A stretch of DNA of 64,000 nucleotides. Source: Riptortus pedestris (lineage: Eukaryota > Arthropoda > Insecta > Hemiptera > Alydidae). Of this stretch, positions 58,513-64,000 are shown one piece after another. Location of the stretch: positions 125,882,501 to 125,946,500 of the forward strand of contig CM032228.1 of the NCBI GenBank assembly GCA_019009955.1, given 5' to 3'. Made by a program: the position numbers and the translations under genes. Below the pieces are notes generated by a model that was not told the origin of the DNA, made no database searches, and worked only from the letters and a program-made list of their open reading frames with translations. Each line of letters opens with the position of its first letter. The stretch's first letter is position 1.

Positions 58513-59120
58513 TTTTTACTAATGCTATAATTTTCATTATTGGTTGGTAAAACAGTACAATTTTTCACTGAAGAAAAAGAAGACAGTTGATATCGGTTGT
58601 TTATCAGATTTAAATATTTTTAATTTCATTATCAATCCTGTCTGTTTTCTCTCAAATTTACTCTTTTGGAAGAGGTGTCAAACCAATCTTTGTGCCAGAA
58701 ATAATAAAAATGTATATATTTATTAAATGTTAAGTGTTAATAAACCTTAAGTATTTGTTTGATTATGTGTCTCACAATATTTAATAAAAAATACTAAATA
58801 AAAGTAATTTGAATAAAAAAGTTCTGACATGAGAACGCTTAAAGTATACAAAAATTAATGCCTTCAAAATTTGTGTAGAAATGTATTTATTCATTTTGCC
58901 CGATATAATTTTAAGTGAAGTAATTACTACTCTCTTTTGTTATAAATTATTGTCTCAAATTTGAATGTCATGATGCATCTAGTCATTGTAGTTAATTTTG
59001 GTTGTCTGATGAACTAATTTCTTTTTTTTTATAAGTAAAAGTAACCATTCTATCTATTTATTAGTTTTCATTTTTGCTCCTTCTTATAGTTGATCTAATG
59101 TTTGTTGTCTTTCAAGTGTT

Positions 59121-59286
59121 TTAGCAGATTTCCCCTAAGGAAAATCAGCTATATAGGTTGTACTCATGACGGAATTTTCGAGATTTTTCTTCAAATGTCC
59201 ATCGATCCTACCTAGTAGATGACGAAAATGAGGTCCGTTCAAAACTGTATATATATCTATATCTATATATATATATATATATATAT

Positions 59287-59327
<41 letters not shown>

Positions 59328-59337
59328 TATATATACA
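59121..59337 (-). mobile_element. HINE 3' end with (TA)n
   Basis: Hairpin GATTTCCCCTAAGGAAAATC, then the TCGATCCTACCTAGTAGATG box and GAGGTCCGTTCAAAACTG, then TA repeat with TAGA variants to 59337. The 5' two thirds are absent. Confidence 0.65.
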
Positions 59338-59975
59338 GTTTTAAATAATTAAAATTCAAATAATTATATTACTAATCTTGTTTACAAATTTAGTTTACTA
59401 CATCTGTTGTTCTTTGCAAATTTTCCACTATCGATTAATGAGAAATAAGCAATTTTAGTGGTTTCTCTTCAGAAAAATTTACTATTGAGGTTGGTTACAA
59501 AATTACGCAAAGATTCCTTTAAATCTTTGCATGTGTGATGTAAGAATGAACATTATGTTTTATATATCTGTAAACTTTGTTGTCAAATAAATTATTATTG
59601 CAACGGTTGGAGCCCGGGTCCTTTTTATCTTTTATTAATTAAACTATTAGTACAATTTTAATTTAAATACACCCTATTACATTGAAGTAATTTTTTTATG
59701 GGTGTTAGTTAGTAATTTGGTTTTATTGGTTTTTTTTTCACCAATCTTTAATTTTTTATTTTTTTTTAAATAATTGTACTAGGCATTAGAGTACCTGTCT
59801 TGCTTTGTAATCTGATTTAATTTAAATTTCTTCTAGTTGCTTTATGCTGACCATAATCTCATGACAGTCATGTTTAACTTTGGAATGGAGTTGGACCTTA
59901 ACAGAAATACAATTTGAAAATGAAATATATGCACTAAATTGTAGGCACCTTAGGAAAAATGCTAATTATTAGGGA

Positions 59976-60185
59976 GGGCCCAGGTTAGATTTGCGAGTTA
60001 AAGCATTGGCCTTAATCTCACATGGTAAACCTAGAGTGGCAAGTTCCATTCCTACCTGGGCAATATGAACTCATTAAATAAAATCCTTAGTCCCTCCCTG
60101 GCTAGAAAAACTGGTAACCTGTAGATAACACATCCCAATTAGCCATAGTAGCTAAAAATAGACACATTAAATAATAGTAATTATT
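59976..60185 (+). repeat. tRNA-derived SINE
   Basis: Head CCAGGTTAGATTTGCGAGTT, B-box relic AGTTCCATTCC, body TGTAGATAACACATCCCAAT, A-rich tail. Confidence 0.75.
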
Positions 60186-60189
60186 ATCC

Positions 60190-61010
60190 AACTCATGCAT
60201 GGTTGACGTTTTTTCTTTACTTCTAATTTTCTCCCTAAAGTGTAATTCTAAAAATAATATTTACATTCTAGATCAGAACACCTCACATATTTAATTATGT
60301 CCCTAATCCTGCCCTTTATTGTATATATAAAATAGTTTTTGGGAACCTTATAAAGCTATCCCAAATTATATGCTGTGGTGGAATGAATATCTCAAATATT
60401 TAATACAACAATATTAATAAGACTGTACGGCATTTGTAATATATATGTAATATTTAATATAAAATTTTATTTATTGTGTATATTTATTGATAATTTTATA
60501 TGTATGTATTTTGTATATACTGTAAATAAATGTATATGAGTTGCTTGCTTTTTTATTTTGATTCATTTCTTCATCCTATGGACTTATGAAAAACACCATA
60601 ACAACAATTATTCAATAAATATGCAAGGATGTTTCAAGGTATTTAATATTTTCCGAATAAGGTTCCGATATAGAATAAGGAAGGAATCTTCCTTAAATTG
60701 GTGAATTTTGGTTGTTTGTCATAAGAACATACACAAAATATTAAAAATAAACAAAAAAAAACATTTATTGGTAAAATTAAATGGAAAAGGAGAAAATATA
60801 GAAAGCATGCTTAGACTTTTATATCACATTGCAAATATGTACTAAATTCTAATGTAATATAATTTTTCAAAGTTATTATTCTTTAAGTCTCATCATGCTA
60901 CCTCTTACAAAATCCCAGGGTGATTAAAAATTCTGCAAATTCCTTCACTATTAAGATAAAAATTTGTAAACAAAGACCATGACAATTTAACTTTGATGTA
61001 TTATACCTAA
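60190..61010. other. No recognised gene
   Basis: Very AT-rich, with no coding frame or repeat family assigned. Confidence 0.5.
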
Positions 61011-61024
61011 AAGATTAAAAAAAT

Positions 61025-61633
61025 TCCGTCACGCAGGGGCTGCGTAAACTAAGCAGATTTCCCACGTGAACTTTTACAATAGACAAATTTCTCAAGAGCC
61101 GAACAGTTAAGGAAACGGCCGACCTAGCTTTTGGAGGGAAACTCACTCTCATCCGTTATCCGCCCAGATATAATAAAAATGCAAATATCTCGGTTAATAT
61201 TCAAGATAGAGAATAAATGAATAGAACAATATTTATAGTAAATGTAATGTGCAATAAGATTGATTCTATACAATTTTTCGATCCGATGTATAGTAACGGA
61301 GATATTTCGAATTTTCGAAAATCCTCCCCTCTAAACCCCCCCCTCCCACTGGTCCGATTTCAGCCGTTAACGAACTTGGTCTTTCTGTTTACATAAAACG
61401 ACTACATATCGAGTTTGGTAACGATCAAACAAAAATTGCGACCACTAGAGCGGTAACAGACAAATATATAGATAGATATATATGTATATATATAGATATA
61501 TATATACAGTTTTGAACGGACCTCATTTTCGTCATCTACTAGGTAGGATCGATGGACATTTAAAGAAAAATTTCAAAAATTCCGTCATGAGTACAACCTC
61601 AATAGCTGATTTCCCTTAAGGGAAATCTGCTAA
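61025..61633 (+). mobile_element. HINE, full length (609 bp), well preserved
   Basis: 5' TCCGTCACGCAGGGGCTGCG, subterminal CTAAGCAGATTTCCC, internal boxes in order, a short TATA/TAGA tract at 61466-61507, 3' perfect palindrome GATTTCCCTTAAGGGAAATC then TGCTAA. The best copy for defining the family ends, and one with little TA expansion. Confidence 0.85.
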
Positions 61634-61772
61634 AATACTGCCAGTGTGTCTTCATTTAACTTTGATGATGAAACAGCCATCGTTCATTTTTTCAACCAAG
61701 ATCAAGTTAACTCTGGAAATTCATGCTATTTGGAAGCAATACTTTTCTTTTCTTTTTTTTTTTTTAATAAAG

Positions 61773-61920
61773 ATGCAAATTGACTGATGTGGCCTGTGAA
61801 GTCATTAAAGAAGAGGGTACGGACGCAGTGTTTACCTATGCTGTACTTAACCCCTCTGCCAGGCACAATTTGGTTCATAACATGGTTGGGCTCACTTTAT
61901 CTGAGAGATCAAGTTCTTAA
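61773..61920 (+). CDS. Candidate terminal exon of an unrecognised gene
   Basis: A long pyrimidine tract followed by AATAAAG (acceptor at 61771-61772) precedes one base plus 48 codons to TAA at 61918-61920. The frame reads as ordinary protein (CEVIKEEGTDAVFTYAVLNP, then HNLVHNMVGLTLSERSSS). The stretch 61634-61740 before it is also open in one frame (NFDDETAIVHFFNQ), but the HINE directly upstream cuts off whatever preceded it. No family recognised. Confidence 0.3.
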
Positions 61921-62104
61921 GCATGTAATACATTTCATTGTAATTACGAAATAATATTACTAACAGGCTCAAGATAAAACATTCATCTTTTTTTAATCAA
62001 AAGTACACAATATAAATATAAAACATTTTCATTAAAATAAAGTTGTGACTAATGAAAGTTTCAGTGTGTTAGTCTTTTCAGACTAAAACAAACTCTATTT
62101 ATCT

Positions 62105-62460
62105 CCCAGATTAAATGCGCCCATTGGAAGCATACTTGGTTTTCAAAAGTACTATTAAGGAGTGGCCATCGAGCCATATGAGTACTAGACGAAAGTTGTT
62201 CTTGCAAGACTCAGGATCGGCCACACATAGACACTTAGTGACAAGGACTGATAACCCTATATGCAAATACTGCAACAAACACCTTACGATAAAACACATA
62301 CTGGCAGACTGCATCCAATGAAAAACCTTCACATACCCTACGATATGACAGGACTATTAACTGACGGCAGCCAATATATTCCGCAAATCTAACATCTAAA
62401 ACACATAAACATTTACAAAAACATATATCAAAAAATACAATAGGTCTACAGCATACTTAA
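62105..62460 (+). pseudogene. LINE ORF2 C-terminus fragment
   Basis: PLEAYLVFKSTIKEW leads into RHLVTRTDNPICKYCNKHLT with HILADC, the CxxC..H..C zinc-knuckle that ends Jockey-like ORF2, related to that at 40743-41520. Stops follow immediately. 5'-truncated and dead. Confidence 0.65.
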
Positions 62461-64000
62461 AAAGATTTAAAAGGGTTAACTTTTATTATATTCTTTAGAC
62501 AAACATGAAGAAAAATGAGAAACAATCAGAAATTAAAGGAATATTTTCCATAATATAAAAATAAAGTACAACAAAGGTACGTGCATGAGGGAGTAAATGT
62601 ATTATTCAAAAATTATGCCAATCACCATCGCTGTGGGCACAAACCAAATAATAAAATAATGTTATTCAAAATTCAAGGATGGAGATTTTGCCATTATAAG
62701 CAAATATTGTCGTATCTATTGTCCTAGAAGTTTCAACTTGGAAAGGCTGACAATAATATCCACCCGCTTCTGTAGAAAAAATTCATGCTCAAGCATGCAG
62801 AAACTATCTTCAAAACTATGAGTATCTCAAAGTGCAGTTTTTCATCACTTGCATGGCATTGGCTACTGTGCCAGAAACTACAGAAGTATACCACGTCATT
62901 TCATGCCTCAGAATGTGGAAATTCGCTAAAATCTTCCGAAAACTGAAGTAGGGAATTCCAAGAGAGTAATTGTGATGAGACAAACAATGGATGTATTTTA
63001 AAAATCCTAATTAATAAAAAGAATGAGTTAAGCCCAGACCAACCTGTTATCCCATCTCAAAAAGTATTGAGGATTCATTATCTGTGATTACATAATTGAA
63101 GAATTCTTGGTCATAGGCAATGTAAAAGGCAGCATTTTAGAACTCTGGATATATTCAAAAGACTGTGATCAACAAGTTGAAGTCTACCAGCACTGCTACC
63201 AAGATTGGGAATGACTCTGCCAGTGTATATCTGCCCAAGGGAACTACTTGGAAGAGGATAGCATTGTTTTTTGAAAAAAATAAAAACTATAGTTAGTGCA
63301 ATATCAGTCTCATGAGTGTAAGGAGGGTTTTGATTTAAAAGATTCGCTATGAACATTAGGCACAAAGCTTGATTCAAGTGATAGAAAATTATTGTTTATA
63401 TTTCAAAGGAAAAAGTGGACGTTAATAAATAATAATAATAATAATATACTTCAAAAGTTAGGTGTCTTTTAATCTAAAGTATGAAAGAAAAATAAAATAA
63501 TAAAGAACATATAGTCTTTTGAATTTGTAAAGGTAATATTTATATTAAAATACACTTTGCTATAGTAATCATGTCCCCAAGCACAGAAACTCTACAGTTT
63601 TCATCACATTTTCATTTTTTGACTCTGCGATGATATTTGGTTGTTGGTTTATAGTACTGTTTTCTTCCTATCAATATTAAAATTCCATACTACTAGTTTG
63701 GCATCATACTTTTTTATTGTATTGTACATCTTCATCCTCGCTCGAGCCATTCACACAGATCAATGAAATATTATGGAAATTTTCTTTATATATTGTATAG
63801 AACTATTCTTTAATCTGATTCTGCAAATTCTAGTTGTATCCTAGTATAACATGGCTTAGTCTTGGTTATGTATAAACCTGGCATTTCATTTGTTCTGCCA
63901 ATATTACTATTTAGCAGGTCATAATCTGTTATATTAGCTGCCTCAGTTTCCCTAAATCCGAGCACCCTTAGAGCCATTACATCATCATTATATTGTCCTT
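62461..64000. other. No recognised gene; SINE tail fragment
   Basis: A SINE 3' end (AAAAGTGGACGTTAATAAAT, then (AAT)n) lies at 63411-63448. The minus-strand frame at 63111-63377 has no recognised domain. Confidence 0.4.

Overview
The window reads as animal nuclear DNA, most likely from an arthropod. It is very AT-rich, has spliceosomal introns with GTAAGT-type donors, and is dense with short-period microsatellites and mobile-element remnants of insect/crustacean type (piggyBac, Jockey-clade LINE, Ty3/Gypsy, a tRNA-derived SINE, Helentron-like elements). Nothing in the sequence fixes the species. There are no operons, CRISPR arrays or other prokaryotic features.

Two host genes are well supported. 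On the minus strand, 25547 down to 15308, ten coding exons join in frame into a 620-residue secreted or membrane-anchored GH31 glycosidase of the myogenesis-regulating glycosidase (MYORG) type. All splice phases fit, a signal peptide spans exons 1 and 2, and the KFDAGE nucleophile motif is present. On the plus strand, 56116-57942 is one uninterrupted 608-codon frame for CNOT10, the TPR subunit of the CCR4-NOT deadenylase complex; its lack of introns is notable. Two weaker plus-strand signals may be the ends of unrecognised genes (exons at 3121-3177 and 5809-5893, perhaps 6733-6838; and a terminal exon at 61773-61920).

The rest is mobile DNA. (1) A Helentron/HINE-like non-autonomous family occurs about 20 times in both orientations. 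Its 5' end is TCCGTC plus a small hairpin, its 3' end is a 20-bp perfect palindrome followed by TGCTAA, it carries subterminal inverted repeats, and most copies have an internal (TA)n tract. (2) A second family starts ACTAG..ACCCGGC, lies against (TA)n tracts, and contains 2-4 tandem units of about 298 bp. Three such elements lie back to back in 26.2-31.2 kb. (3) There is a piggyBac element of 2346 bp with perfect ends and TTAA duplications but two nonsense codons, a 983-bp deletion derivative, and a 146-bp piggyBac-type MITE. (4) Jockey-like LINE remnants lie at 40.7-41.5, 43.2-45.7 and 62.1-62.5 kb. (5) A tRNA-derived SINE is present in nine or more copies, some with clear target-site duplications inside other elements. 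(6) A foldback element occupies 31.8-32.9 kb. (7) A broken Gypsy gag lies at the left edge.

Layout: 0-2.3 kb Gypsy and Helentron debris; 3-6.9 kb putative exons; 7-9.3 kb no recognised gene; 9.3-10.3 kb piggyBac derivative; 12.7-14.3 kb tandem-unit element; 15.3-25.5 kb GH31 gene; 26.2-35 kb repeat block; 35.1-37.4 kb piggyBac; 38-55.5 kb nested LINE/SINE/Helentron block; 56.1-58.4 kb CNOT10; 59-64 kb repeats and a possible terminal exon. Nesting order (SINE and Helentron inside tandem-unit elements, SINE inside Helentron, SINEs inside LINE) gives a relative insertion history.
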